In this document: piece by piece, positions 52,539 to 61,514 of the stretch
Position numbering within the stretch: the first letter of the stretch is position 1
Layout: each line of letters begins with the position of its first letter
Translations under genes and position numbers: made by a program
DNA from: Thermasporomyces composti
GTDB taxonomy: Bacteria > Actinomycetota > Actinomycetes > Propionibacteriales > Actinopolymorphaceae
Reading direction: 5' to 3'
Assembly (NCBI RefSeq): GCF_003386795.1
Contig: NZ_QTUC01000001.1
Location: 1,426,001 to 1,490,000 of the forward strand
DNA length: 64,000 nt
Notes under the pieces: generated by a model
Seen by the model: only the letters and a program-made list of their open reading frames with translations
Told to the model about the DNA's origin: nothing
Databases searched by the model: none

Positions 52539-54194
52539 GTGAACGACGGCCCGCTCATCGTCCAGTCCGACAAGACCTTGCTTCTCGACGTCAGCCACCC
52601 CCTGGCCGACGAGGCGCGCAAGGCGATCGCGCCGTTCGCTGAGCTCGAGCGCGCTCCTGAGCACATCCACACGTACCGACTGACCCCACTCGGCCTGTGG
52701 AACGCCCGCGCCGCCGGGCACGACACCGAACAGGTCGTCGACGCACTCCTGCGCTACAGCCGGTTCGCCGTCCCTCACGCACTCCTCATCGACATCGCCG
52801 AGACGATGGCCCGGTACGGGCGACTCCGGCTGGAGAACCACCCCACGCATGGACTGGTGCTGGTGAGCACCGAGCAGCCGGTCTTGGAAGAGGTGCTGCG
52901 CAGCGCCAAGCTCAAGCCCATGCTGGGCAAGCGGATCGACGCCAGCACCGTGCTCGTTCACCCATCCGAACGCGGTCGCGTCAAGCAAGCCTTGCTCAAG
53001 CTCGGCTGGCCAGCCGAGGATGTCGCCGGGTACGTCGACGGCGAAGCCCATCCCATCGACCTCGTGCAGGAAGGATGGTCGCTCCGCCCCTACCAGGTGC
53101 AAGCCGCGGAGGCGTTCTGGCACGGCGGTTCCGGCGTCGTCGTCCTGCCCTGCGGCGCGGGCAAGACTCTGGTCGGCGCGGCCGCGATGGCGCACGCGAA
53201 GGCGACGACGCTCATCCTGGTCACCAACACGGTCTCGGCCCGGCAGTGGAAGGACGAGCTGGTCCGGCGAACCACCCTGACCGAGGACGAGATCGGGGAG
53301 TACTCCGGCTCGCGCAAGGAGATCCGGCCCGTCACGATCGCGACCTACCAAGTCATGACCACCCGCCGCAAGGGCGCCTACACCCACCTGGAGCTGTTCG
53401 GCGCCCGCGACTGGGGCCTGGTGATCTACGACGAGGTGCACCTGCTTCCGGCGCCCATCTTCCGGATGACCGCCGAGCTGCAGGCCCGACGCAGGCTGGG
53501 TTTGACGGCCACGTTGATCCGCGAGGACGGTCGGGAAGGAGACGTCTTCAGCCTCATCGGACCCAAGCGCTACGACGCGCCGTGGAAGGACATCGAGGCC
53601 CAAGGGTGGATCGCCCCGGCGGACTGCGTCGAGGTGCGCGTCACGCTGACCGACGCCGAGCGCCTCGCCTACGCCACCGCCGAGAGTGAGGACCGCTACC
53701 GACTGGCGTCCACGACCGAGACCAAGGCGCGGGTCGTGTGCCGCCTCGCCGAGCGACACCGTGGCGAGCCCACGCTCATCATCGGGCAGTACATCGAGCA
53801 GCTCGACGACCTCGCCGCGCGTCTCGACGCCCCGATCATCAAGGGCGAGACGACCGTGCGGGAGCGGCAGCGCCTGTTCGAGGCGTTCCGCAGCGGGGAG
53901 ATCGACCTGCTCGTCGTCTCGAAGGTCGCGAACTTCTCGGTGGACCTGCCGGAGGCCGCGGTCGCCATCCAGGTGTCGGGCACCTTCGGCTCGCGCCAAG
54001 AGGAGGCGCAGCGGCTCGGCCGGCTGCTGAGGCCGAAGCGCGATGGCCGGGCCGCGCGGTTCTACGCCGTCGTGGCGCGTGACACCGTCGACCAGGACTT
54101 CGCCGCGCACCGACAGCGGTTCCTGGCCGAGCAGGGATACGCGTACCGCATCGTCGACGCCGACGACGTGCTGTCCGGCGAGCTGCCGATCTGA
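52539..54194 (+). CDS. Bacterial XPB-family DNA helicase
   Basis: 551 aa SF2 helicase, 3'-5' unwinding in repair. N-terminal DRD-like domain; Walker A GAGKT (206-210); DEVH box (298-301); TATLIRED with the XPB-specific RED motif (about 328-330); motif VI QRLGRLLRPK. All motifs are intact. GTG 52539 chosen: GGAG lies 7 nt upstream and family members begin VxDGPLIVQSDKT. Its usual partner is encoded at 47541. Confidence 0.95.
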   Translation: MNDGPLIVQSDKTLLLDVSHPLADEARKAIAPFAELERAPEHIHTYRLTPLGLWNARAAGHDTEQVVDALLRYSRFAVPHALLIDIAETMARYGRLRLENHPTHGLVLVSTEQPVLEEVLRSAKLKPMLGKRIDASTVLVHPSERGRVKQALLKLGWPAEDVAGYVDGEAHPIDLVQEGWSLRPYQVQAAEAFWHGGSGVVVLPCGAGKTLVGAAAMAHAKATTLILVTNTVSARQWKDELVRRTTLTEDEIGEYSGSRKEIRPVTIATYQVMTTRRKGAYTHLELFGARDWGLVIYDEVHLLPAPIFRMTAELQARRRLGLTATLIREDGREGDVFSLIGPKRYDAPWKDIEAQGWIAPADCVEVRVTLTDAERLAYATAESEDRYRLASTTETKARVVCRLAERHRGEPTLIIGQYIEQLDDLAARLDAPIIKGETTVRERQRLFEAFRSGEIDLLVVSKVANFSVDLPEAAVAIQVSGTFGSRQEEAQRLGRLLRPKRDGRAARFYAVVARDTVDQDFAAHRQRFLAEQGYAYRIVDADDVLSGELPI

Positions 54195-54207
54195 ACCGCC
54201 GGCCGGA

Positions 54208-54221
54208 GGTCCGTGAGGACC
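54208..54221. terminator. Small GGTCC-GTGA-GGACC hairpin after XPB gene
   Basis: A 5-bp stem with a GTGA (GNRA-type) tetraloop in the gap between the convergent XPB and DUF1906 genes. Weak as a terminator. Confidence 0.3.
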
Positions 54222-54270
54222 CGACCGACGTCCGCTCCAGGGGCGGCCAGCCAGGGGAACGACACCGCCG

Positions 54271-56262
54271 TCACGGACAGCGTGGGATCGGTTTGGTGTA
54301 ACCCGGCCGACCTGGTGTGTGGATGTACCAGTCGGCGACCCAGCCATTGGTGTCGATCCGGCTCCACACCCTGCTGCCACCGGCTGAGGCGCCCGGCGCC
54401 TGGCACACCACGTAGGCCAGGCCGCCGTAGGCGATGGCGCCCAACTGCCGGTGCGAGGTGCTCGGCCCGGCGCGCACCCGCAGGGCGTCGACCCAGACCG
54501 CGTAGGGGTACCGGCACGTGGGAACCGCCGCCAGCCGGTCGGGTGTGGTGACGTAGCGAGCGCTGACGTACGTGCCGTCCAGGAGCTTGTACCACCGTCG
54601 TGTCGAGCCGACCTGGCTTCCGGTCGCGTGGCAGACGACGTTCAAGGTCGCGCCGTTCGGCCAGACCCGGGCGGTTGGGTAGCCGGTCCCGGGTCCGGTC
54701 CGCGCCCGGAGCCCACTACGGGCGGTCACCTTGAACCTGTACCGAACCAGGCTGAGCGGCGCGTCGACCACGTTGCTGTCGATCTCGATCGTGCGGCCGC
54801 CCCAGCGCTCGGTGTGCGGCCCACGGTACTGCTTGATCCGCTGGTGGGTGCCCCACCGGTTGTTCGGCACGTACCGCTCGCCCCAGACCGACGCCTTGCC
54901 GTCCCACCGGGCGATCCAGATCGCGTCCGGCTGGACGTAGGACCGGGACGTGTAGACGCCCGACAGGTGGCGGATCCCCGAGGCGGCGCTGGAGTAGACA
55001 CCGGACAGGTAGCCCCCCTGGTGCAGCCGTCTCGTCCAGGCGCTGAGGAACGTGAGGACGATGGCGCGGCAGTTCGCGTCGTTCGGGTCGTACGCCTCCA
55101 TGTCGAAGTAGATCGCGGTGCCGCCGTACAGACCGAACCGCTGCGCCCGCCGCATGGCGTCGACGGCCGCGGCCTTCCCCTGCTGCGCGACCTCGCGCGG
55201 TCTGATCCGGCCGAGGTTGCCCTGCACCGCGCAGGGCGCCTGGCGGCCGACGTAGATCGGCAGCAGCCGCCAGCCCATACCGGAGACCGAGCGCACCCAC
55301 GCGGCGGAGAGGTTGCCATCGGGGCAGGCCCGGTTGACCCCGCCGATGTAGATGCCGACGGTACGGTGCGGTGACTCCAGCCACGCCCGCATGGTGGACG
55401 TGGACGGCGCGGCGCAGGTGTCGAATCCGCTCCCGCGCACCCGGGCCGTCGCGCCACCGGTCGCGATGCGCGGTGGGGTGGTCAGGGTGGTGGCGACGTC
55501 AGGGTCCTCCGTCCCGGGCGCCCCCTCCTTGGGCAGCACCCGCTCAGCCGCACTTTCGGGCACGACGACGTCTGGTCCGCCCGCGCCCGGTGACTCCGGG
55601 GACGTCAGTGGCGCGAACCCCGCCTGCGCGGGCTGCGCGGGGTACCGCGTCGCGAACGGTGTGGGTCGAACCGGCCCGTCGTACCGCGCCGTGGCCAGGA
55701 TGTCGTCGAGAAGCTCGGGTTGATCGGCGTACGCCGCTGTCACGGCGACGCCGGTGCCGCGCAGCGCGAAGGTGAGCTCCTGGCTCGCGTCGTCGACGGT
55801 ACGAGCCGCCGTGACGACGGAGAGGTCGCCGCTGCCGAGAGCCGCCGGCCGGGCCACCAGGTCCGGTTCGGCCGGTCGCAGGTGAAGGACCTCGGCCCGT
55901 CCGACCGCACGGGCCGGGCAGCGTTGCTCCTCGCCGGGTGGGCCCAGGTAGACCGCGGGCTTGTCGTACCGGACACAGGTCTCGGGGTTCTTTGTGAGGT
56001 CGTGCACCGCCCAGTGCTTCGGCACCTCGAGCCGCAGTCCGCGATAGGTGACCGTCTGCCCCGAGGTCGGGCCGGCGCCCGACGGCGGGCCGAGACTTCG
56101 CGGGTCACCTTTCGCCACCGTGGTGAGCGTCACCGTCGATGCTTGTCCGACGGGCACGACGGCCACGGTCACGAGTGGCGTGGCCACGATCAGTCCGGTC
56201 AGCACGAGAACGCCGATCCTCGTTCCTGGCCGTCTCCGTCCAGGACCTTTCGTTGTGTCCAC
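54271..56262 (-). CDS. Secreted DUF1906 (Rv2525c-like glycoside-hydrolase-like) protein with SH3-type repeats
   Basis: 663 aa. N-terminal signal/anchor (about 15-42). Residues 280-500 form a DUF1906 GH25-like barrel: GFDTCAAPSTSTMRAWLESPHRTVGIYIGG, IYFDMEAYD (acidic strand end) and IWIARWDGK. Two bacterial SH3-like modules follow (LRARTGPGTGYP, ALRVRAGPSTSH), suited to cell-wall binding. A domain of unknown type lies before the barrel. Probably acts on peptidoglycan or envelope glycans; catalysis is not proven for the family. Confidence 0.85.
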   Translation of the reverse strand: MDTTKGPGRRRPGTRIGVLVLTGLIVATPLVTVAVVPVGQASTVTLTTVAKGDPRSLGPPSGAGPTSGQTVTYRGLRLEVPKHWAVHDLTKNPETCVRYDKPAVYLGPPGEEQRCPARAVGRAEVLHLRPAEPDLVARPAALGSGDLSVVTAARTVDDASQELTFALRGTGVAVTAAYADQPELLDDILATARYDGPVRPTPFATRYPAQPAQAGFAPLTSPESPGAGGPDVVVPESAAERVLPKEGAPGTEDPDVATTLTTPPRIATGGATARVRGSGFDTCAAPSTSTMRAWLESPHRTVGIYIGGVNRACPDGNLSAAWVRSVSGMGWRLLPIYVGRQAPCAVQGNLGRIRPREVAQQGKAAAVDAMRRAQRFGLYGGTAIYFDMEAYDPNDANCRAIVLTFLSAWTRRLHQGGYLSGVYSSAASGIRHLSGVYTSRSYVQPDAIWIARWDGKASVWGERYVPNNRWGTHQRIKQYRGPHTERWGGRTIEIDSNVVDAPLSLVRYRFKVTARSGLRARTGPGTGYPTARVWPNGATLNVVCHATGSQVGSTRRWYKLLDGTYVSARYVTTPDRLAAVPTCRYPYAVWVDALRVRAGPSTSHRQLGAIAYGGLAYVVCQAPGASAGGSRVWSRIDTNGWVADWYIHTPGRPGYTKPIPRCP

Positions 56263-56627
56263 GTCACACCGTCCGACGTGTCGGTGGCACGACGCGCCCC
56301 CGCGCCGCGGCGGTCTCCCTCGCGTGTCAGCGCTGCGTCGGGACGACCGGCCATGCCGTCGATCGGTTCCGTGTCAGATCCGCTCTGTTCGAACCGGTCA
56401 AGCCCCGCCCAACCACCGCCGACGCCGCGAACACCGCGATGTATAGATGACCGGACCCCACCCGACCATGCATGGGGCTCGGTGAGAATCGCCTCCCAGT
56501 CCCGCCTCACGCGACTCGATCTCGCGACGCCCTCCCACGGCGCGAGCGGCGACCACTGCCGCAGGCGGCGAGCGGCCGGTGGTTTCCGATTCGCCTGGAA
56601 TGAGGTTGTTCTGGTATGCGTGGGGCC
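56263..56627. promoter_or_regulatory. Divergent promoter region, DUF1906 gene / DinB-like gene
   Basis: 365 bp with no gene. TATAGA at 56442-56447 (TATACA-like on the other strand, about 180 nt from the DUF1906 start) is the most A/T-rich spot. An extended -10 TGGTATGCG at 56612-56620 lies 7 nt before ATG 56628. Confidence 0.45.
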
Positions 56628-57317
56628 ATGGGGAAGCTGCACCACCGGGTCGCCTGCACCGCCCTCGTCGACGCCTACACCGAGCTGTCCCGGCTGGTCA
56701 GCACTCTCGACGAGACCGACTTTCCCCGCGCAAGCCGGTGCGCCGGTTGGACCGTGGGTGACGTGTTGTTCCACGTCCTGCTCGACGCGCAGCGGGCGCT
56801 CGTCACCTTCGGCACGCCGGCGTCGACCCCACCGACGGCCGACTACATCTCGTACTGGCGGGACTGGGCGAACCACCGGTCGGAGGCGGCGGCCGCGGCC
56901 CACGCGCGCTTCGTCCGGATCGGAGCGTCGGCCTACGCGGACCCTCGGGCGCTGGCCGCCCAGTGGCATGAGACCGCGCAAGCGGTGCTGCGGTTCGCCT
57001 CGGTCATGCCAGGCTCCGACCACGTCGCCACCCAGGGCTACTCGCTCACGGTGACGGACTTCCTCGCCACGCTCGCGGTCGAGGCGACCGTCCACCACCT
57101 CGACATGCTCCTGGAACTCCCCGGGCGCCCCCAACCCCGGCCGGGCCCCATCGAACTCACGGTCGACGTCCTCGACGCCCTCCTCGGCGACGTGGACGTG
57201 CGTCCCGCCTGGGACGACCTGACGTGGTTGCTGAAGGGCACCGGACGGTTGCCACTCACCCCCGCCGAGGCGCGTGGCCTCGGCGCCGTCGCGAACCGGT
57301 TCCCCCTGCTCGGGTGA
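56628..57317 (+). CDS. DinB/maleylpyruvate-isomerase-like (mycothiol-dependent type) protein
   Basis: 229 aa. The N-terminal four-helix bundle ASRCAGWTVGDVLFHVLLDAQRAL and VEATVHHLDMLLEL give the three metal-binding His pattern of this family. ATG 56628 fits a leaderless message: TATGCG, 7 nt, ATG; an ATG four codons earlier falls inside that box. Mycothiol-dependent transferase or detoxification role inferred. Confidence 0.82.
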   Translation: MGKLHHRVACTALVDAYTELSRLVSTLDETDFPRASRCAGWTVGDVLFHVLLDAQRALVTFGTPASTPPTADYISYWRDWANHRSEAAAAAHARFVRIGASAYADPRALAAQWHETAQAVLRFASVMPGSDHVATQGYSLTVTDFLATLAVEATVHHLDMLLELPGRPQPRPGPIELTVDVLDALLGDVDVRPAWDDLTWLLKGTGRLPLTPAEARGLGAVANRFPLLG

Positions 57318-57377
57318 GACCTGCTCCCGGCATGGCCTGCGCGGGTAAGAGCTGTCAGCGACGCCCCACCACCCTCG

Positions 57378-58034
57378 ATGCCCCCCACACCCTCGATGCC
57401 GCAGCCGCCCTTTCTGCCGCCGCCACGCGTGGACGACCTCCGCTCCCGCTGGACCGCGCTGGTGCCCGACGCTCCAGGCGTCGCCGACGACCTGCTCGCG
57501 CGATACGTCGAGCCGACCCGCCACTACCACGACCAGCGACACCTCGCCGAGGTCCTCGAGGCGATCGACCTGCTGGCGGCGGAGGCAGACGACGTGACCG
57601 CCGTCCGCTTGGCTGGTTGGTTCCACGACGCCATCTACGATCCGCGCCGCTCCGACAACGAGGAGGCGTCCGCTCGACTCGCGGACGAGCTGCTGCACGG
57701 AACCAGCGTCAGCGGCCGGCGAGCCGAGGTCGCCCGCTTGGTCCGGCTCACCGTCCACCACGCCCCCGACCCACGCGACGTCGACGGCGGCGTGCTGTGT
57801 GACGCCGACCTGGCGATCCTGGCCGCTTCGCCGGTGCGGTACGGCGAGTACGTCGCCGGAGTCCGCGCCGAGTACGCCCACCTCGACGACCCGGCGTTCC
57901 GCGCGGGACGTTCGGCGATCCTCGATCGGCTGCTGTCGCGTGAGCGGCTCTACACGACTCGCTATGGGCGCGAGCACTGGGAGGAGCGCGCCCGGCGCAA
58001 CCTCACCGCGGAGCTGGCCCTCCTCCGACGCTGA
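57378..58034 (+). CDS. Predicted HD-superfamily metal-dependent phosphohydrolase
   Basis: 218 aa. HYHDQRHLAEVL, LAGWFHDAIYD (the HD pair), TVHHAPD and LCDADLAIL are the usual metal ligands of this COG4339-like group. Two in-frame ATGs (57378 and 57396) sit in a duplicated CACCCTCGATGCC segment; either may be the start. Substrate unknown. Confidence 0.85.
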   Translation: MPPTPSMPQPPFLPPPRVDDLRSRWTALVPDAPGVADDLLARYVEPTRHYHDQRHLAEVLEAIDLLAAEADDVTAVRLAGWFHDAIYDPRRSDNEEASARLADELLHGTSVSGRRAEVARLVRLTVHHAPDPRDVDGGVLCDADLAILAASPVRYGEYVAGVRAEYAHLDDPAFRAGRSAILDRLLSRERLYTTRYGREHWEERARRNLTAELALLRR

Positions 58035-58064
58035 TCCTTGACCAGTCTGCGCGAATGTGAGCCA

Positions 58065-58100
58065 AACAGTCTGTTGCCGAACACGATCGGGCACTAGGCT
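58065..58100 (+). promoter_or_regulatory. Leaderless promoter and palindrome of GH20 gene
   Basis: TAGGCT at 58095-58100 lies 8 nt before the GTG start. AACAG-T-CTGTT (58065-58075), a perfect 11-bp palindrome, overlaps the -35 position and may be an operator. Confidence 0.5.
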
Positions 58101-58108
58101 GGCGGATC

Positions 58109-59671
58109 GTGATTCTGCCGAAGCCGCACCAGCTGACGCGCCTCGATGGCGCCTTCACCTTGACCAGCAGCGCCCGAGTCCGCGCTGACGAGGCCGCGGG
58201 GCCCGCCGTCGCGGCGCTGCGGCGAGCGCTCGAGCCCATCACGGGGGGAACCATCGCGCGCGCCGTGGACGGGGAGCCCGCCGCCATCACCATCACGGTC
58301 GACGCGGAGAGATTCGGACCCGAGGCCTACTCGCTGACCGTCACCCCAGAGGGCATCGAGATCGTCGGTGGCGACGCGGCCGGTGCCTTCTACGGCGTCC
58401 AGTCGTTGCGCCAGCTCCTGCCCGCCGAGACGTTCAAGCCCGCCGACCGCCCCCAAGGCGATCGCACCTTCGAGGTGCCAGCGGTCCGCGTGACCGACCG
58501 GCCGACGTTCCGGTGGCGGGGCACGATGCTCGACGTCGCCCGGCACTTCATGCCCAAGGAGTTCGTGCTCCAGCTCATCGACCTGCTGGCCCTGCACAAG
58601 CTCAACGTCCTTCACCTCCACCTCACCGAGGACCAGGGGTGGCGGATCGAGATCCCGAAGTACCCGCGACTCACCGAGGTCGGCGCCTGGCGTCCGGAGA
58701 CGCTGGTCGGCCACGCGCACCGACCGGAGAGCGAGTACACCTTCGACGGCACGCCCCACGGCGGCTTCTACACCCAGGACGACATCCGCGAGATCGTCGC
58801 GTACGCCGCGGAGCGGTTCGTCACCGTCATGCCCGAGATCGACATGCCGGGCCACATGCTCGCGGCGATCGCCGCCTATCCCGAGCTGGGCAACGGCCTC
58901 AAGCCGGCCAAGGTCTGGACGCGGTGGGGCATCAGCGAGCAGATCCTCAACGTCGAGGACTCCACCCTCGACTTCTGCCGCGACGTCCTGGCCGAGGTGA
59001 TGCGGCTCTTCCCGAGCCAGCTCATCCACTGCGGCGGCGACGAGGTCCCCAAGGCGGAGTGGAAGGTCAGCCCTTCCGCGCAGCGGCGCATCCGGGAGCT
59101 CGGTCTGGCCGACGAGAACGAGCTCCAGGCGTGGTTCACCGCGCAGATGGCGACGTACCTCGCCGAGCACGGCCGTCGCTTCGTGGGCTGGGACGAGGTG
59201 CTCGAGGGCGGCGGTCCGGCCAAGCTGCCCGACGACGTCGTCGTCATGTCATGGCGCGGCGAGGAAGGCGGGATCCAAGCCGCCCAGGCGGGCCTCGACG
59301 TCATCATGGCGACACGGACCCACCTGTACTTCGACTACTACCAGAGCGAGGACCACGAGGCGGAGCCGCTGGCCATCGGTGGGTTCACTCCGCTGGAGAA
59401 GGTGTACGGCTACCGACCGGTCCCCGCCGCGCTCGACGCCGACGCCGCCAAGCACGTGCTGGGCGCCCAGTGCCAGCTGTGGACCGAGTACGTCCCCACG
59501 GTGGAGCACGCGCAGTACATGCTCTTCCCGCGGCTGTGCGCGTTCGCCGAGACGGTCTGGCGGGACGAGAGCCAAGGCATCGACGACTACGCCGTGTTCC
59601 TCAACGAGCGGCTACGTCCGCACCTCGCGCGCCTGGACGCCCTCGGGGTGAACTACCGACCGCTCGACTGA
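58109..59671 (+). CDS. Beta-N-acetylhexosaminidase, GH20
   Basis: 520 aa, no signal peptide, so intracellular. An N-terminal GH20b domain (1-130) is followed by the barrel: FRWRGTMLDVARHFMP, LHLTEDQGWRIEIPKYPRLTEVGAWR, MPEIDMPGHM, and the catalytic Asp-Glu pair D311-E312 in HCGGDEVP. Trp and Tyr of the substrate pocket (GWDEVLEGG, YFDYYQ, QLWTEYV) are present. Releases terminal beta-GlcNAc or GalNAc from imported oligosaccharides, feeding the nagA operon at 8-12 kb. Confidence 0.95.
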   Translation: MILPKPHQLTRLDGAFTLTSSARVRADEAAGPAVAALRRALEPITGGTIARAVDGEPAAITITVDAERFGPEAYSLTVTPEGIEIVGGDAAGAFYGVQSLRQLLPAETFKPADRPQGDRTFEVPAVRVTDRPTFRWRGTMLDVARHFMPKEFVLQLIDLLALHKLNVLHLHLTEDQGWRIEIPKYPRLTEVGAWRPETLVGHAHRPESEYTFDGTPHGGFYTQDDIREIVAYAAERFVTVMPEIDMPGHMLAAIAAYPELGNGLKPAKVWTRWGISEQILNVEDSTLDFCRDVLAEVMRLFPSQLIHCGGDEVPKAEWKVSPSAQRRIRELGLADENELQAWFTAQMATYLAEHGRRFVGWDEVLEGGGPAKLPDDVVVMSWRGEEGGIQAAQAGLDVIMATRTHLYFDYYQSEDHEAEPLAIGGFTPLEKVYGYRPVPAALDADAAKHVLGAQCQLWTEYVPTVEHAQYMLFPRLCAFAETVWRDESQGIDDYAVFLNERLRPHLARLDALGVNYRPLD

Positions 59672-60020
59672 GGACATCGACCTCCGCCGACGGCCAGGGC
59701 CTGGTGCCCTGGCCGTCCCTCTTCGCGGCGCGGGTTCGGCGATCGCTCAGCACGCCCCCACCGCACCTACCGCAGACGGCGAGGCGCTCGCCTGCAGTGA
59801 GGCGCATTACCTCGACCCCGCCGAGGCGGGTGCGCCGTGGTTACTGGACCCGGCGGTCGCGGCCGACCGACTGCGCGCGGCCGGCGAGGACGAGGACCTG
59901 CTTCGCCGGATCGACGTCGCGGCGCCGAGCCGGTGTGCGCGCGACGAGCGCCGGACGACGAGCAGCGGTGAGGCTGTCGTCTCCGCCGAGCGGTGTCGTG
60001 CTCCGTTCGAGGGTCGCTAG
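59652..60020 (+). pseudogene. Start-less coding-like fragment
   Basis: A frame ending TAG at 60018-60020 has good codon bias from about 59790 on, reading LACSEAHYLDPAEAGAPW, LLDPAVAADRLRAAGEDEDLLRRIDVA. No ATG or GTG start exists in frame after the previous stop, and the GH20 terminator hairpin lies inside it. Most likely the decayed 3' end of a former gene; family not recognised. Confidence 0.35.
59689..59717 (+). terminator. Intrinsic terminator of GH20 gene
   Basis: A perfect 12-bp inverted repeat (59689-59700 with 59706-59717), loop CTGGT, followed by a pyrimidine stretch (CCTCTTCG), 18 nt beyond the stop. Confidence 0.85.
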
Positions 60021-60286
60021 CGATCGGTCGGCGTCCTTCGGCGTCGCAACCCGGCGGCCAGGATGCGCGCCACCAGCTCACGGCTGGAGACCGGTGTCGC
60101 TCCCGCCGCGACCGCCCGGGCGTACAGCTCCTCGGGCAGGTCGTAGTGGTCGCGGTGGAAGCCCCGCGCCGGCAGGCCGAGGCGTTCGGCGAACGCGTGC
60201 AGCTCCTCGAACGACGTGTCGCTCACCAGGTGCGACCAGCGACGGCCGTACGCCGTCCACATCGGCGGGTCCACCAGGATGCTCAT
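60017..60286 (-). CDS. DUF4031 family protein
   Basis: 89 aa. SILVDPPMWTAYGRRWSHLVSDTSFEELHAFAERLGLPARGFHRDHYDLPE is the DUF4031 consensus style; small soluble protein of unknown function. Shares strand with cutC (28-nt gap), so likely one operon. Confidence 0.85.
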   Translation of the reverse strand: MSILVDPPMWTAYGRRWSHLVSDTSFEELHAFAERLGLPARGFHRDHYDLPEELYARAVAAGATPVSSRELVARILAAGLRRRRTPTDR

Positions 60287-60314
60287 CCCGGCCCCTCCGC
60301 CGCCGTCGACGAGC

Positions 60315-61088
60315 TCACCGGGACGAGGCGAGGTCGATGGCCCGCGCCACCTCGTCGTCCACGAGGGTGCGCCAGGCGCGGACGTAGCCGGGGTCGACGG
60401 ACGCCTCCCACGAGCCGCCCGGCCGGACGGCGGTTCCGACGTGGAAGGCCCGAATGCCGGCGTGGGCGAGCCAGGGCACGTGCTCGGCGCGCAGTCCGCC
60501 GCCGGCCATGATCCGGTCGGCGACCATCGGGTCAGCCTTCGCTCGGGCGACCAGCTCGTCCATCCCCGCGTCGACTCCGCGGGCCGACCCGGCGGTGAGA
60601 ACCTCTGTCAGTCCGGGCAGGGACGTCACAGCGCGCCAGGCGGCGTCCGTGTCGAGCGCGTGGTCGATCGCACGGTGGAAGGTCCACGGCGCCCCGGCGA
60701 GTCCCTCCACCAGCGCCAGGGTGGCCGCGCCATCGATCTCGAGGGTGGGCGTGAGGAAGCCGAGCACGAAGCCGTCGGCCCCCGCCTCGGCGTACTCGCT
60801 CGCCAACCCGCGCAGCCGCGTCAGCTCGGACGGGGTAGTGGTGAAGCCCTCGTTGGCGCGCAGCATCACCCGGATCGGAATCGGGGTTCGGCGCCGGATC
60901 GCGGCCACCACCGAGGGGTCGGGGGACAACCCGTCCGCCTCCATGGCCGTCACGAGCTCGATGCGGTCGGCGCCTCCCTCGTCCGCCGCGACCGCGTCAG
61001 CCGGCCCAAGCGCGATCACCTCGAGCAACGGCCGGGTGCGACGCGGCCTCGCCTGCCCCTCACCGACGTGGGTGCCCTGAGATGTCAT
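60315..61088 (-). CDS. cutC: CutC-family protein (putative copper homeostasis)
   Basis: 257 aa TIM barrel. LLEVIALGPADAVAADEGGADRIELVTAMEADGLSPD, IRVMLRANEGF, ADGFVLGFLT, FHRAIDHA, VLTAGSARG and MAGGGLRAEHV are CutC signatures. ATG 61088 is preferred. The family name rests on an old E. coli copper phenotype; its enzymatic role is unsettled. Confidence 0.92.
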   Translation of the reverse strand: MTSQGTHVGEGQARPRRTRPLLEVIALGPADAVAADEGGADRIELVTAMEADGLSPDPSVVAAIRRRTPIPIRVMLRANEGFTTTPSELTRLRGLASEYAEAGADGFVLGFLTPTLEIDGAATLALVEGLAGAPWTFHRAIDHALDTDAAWRAVTSLPGLTEVLTAGSARGVDAGMDELVARAKADPMVADRIMAGGGLRAEHVPWLAHAGIRAFHVGTAVRPGGSWEASVDPGYVRAWRTLVDDEVARAIDLASSR

Positions 61089-61115
61089 GGGCGCAAGCCT
61101 GCCAGGATCGTCCTC

Positions 61116-61457
61116 GTGACGGTGGACGACCCGCTCATGAGAGTTCGCGCTCAGGTGCTGCACGACCTGGAGAAGGAGGGGCGTGCGGACGCCCGCTGCG
61201 TCTCGATCTTGGAGGACGCGCTCGCCGAGCGGCGCTGGTGGCTGTCGCAGTGGCCGGAGGGTGCCGAGTACGTGGCCGGGCAGGTCGCCCAGGACGTCCA
61301 GGACGCCATGCTCGACACCGTGGGTCGCTGGCCGCTGTGCCGGGTGTGCGAGAACGCCGAGCCGCACGAGCTGCGGATCACGCCCGAGCTGGGGCCCGAC
61401 CCGCACTGGGTGTGCGAGCGGTCCGGCACCGTCGTCGCACCTCTGGGTGAGCTGTAA
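61116..61457 (+). CDS. Hypothetical protein with cysteine cluster
   Basis: 113 aa. Helical N-terminal half, then LCRVCENAEPHELRITPELGPDPHWVCERSG, a possible zinc knuckle (CxxC..C). GTG 61116 is preceded at 7 nt by CAGGAT, fitting a leaderless start, and diverges from cutC by 27 bp. No family recognised. Confidence 0.65.
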   Translation: MTVDDPLMRVRAQVLHDLEKEGRADARCVSILEDALAERRWWLSQWPEGAEYVAGQVAQDVQDAMLDTVGRWPLCRVCENAEPHELRITPELGPDPHWVCERSGTVVAPLGEL

Positions 61458-61514
61458 GCCTCCGACGCCGGTTCCCACCAGGCCCGCCCAGACAAGGCGC
61501 GCGGAGCCGCCCTC

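Noticed and set aside
56199-58094. Minus-strand 631-aa open frame
   Set aside because: Antisense to the DinB-like and HD genes, both with intact metal motifs.
60216-61115. N-terminal extension of the hypothetical protein at 61116
   Set aside because: Would run antisense through cutC and DUF4031; a GTG with a leaderless promoter pattern lies at 61116.
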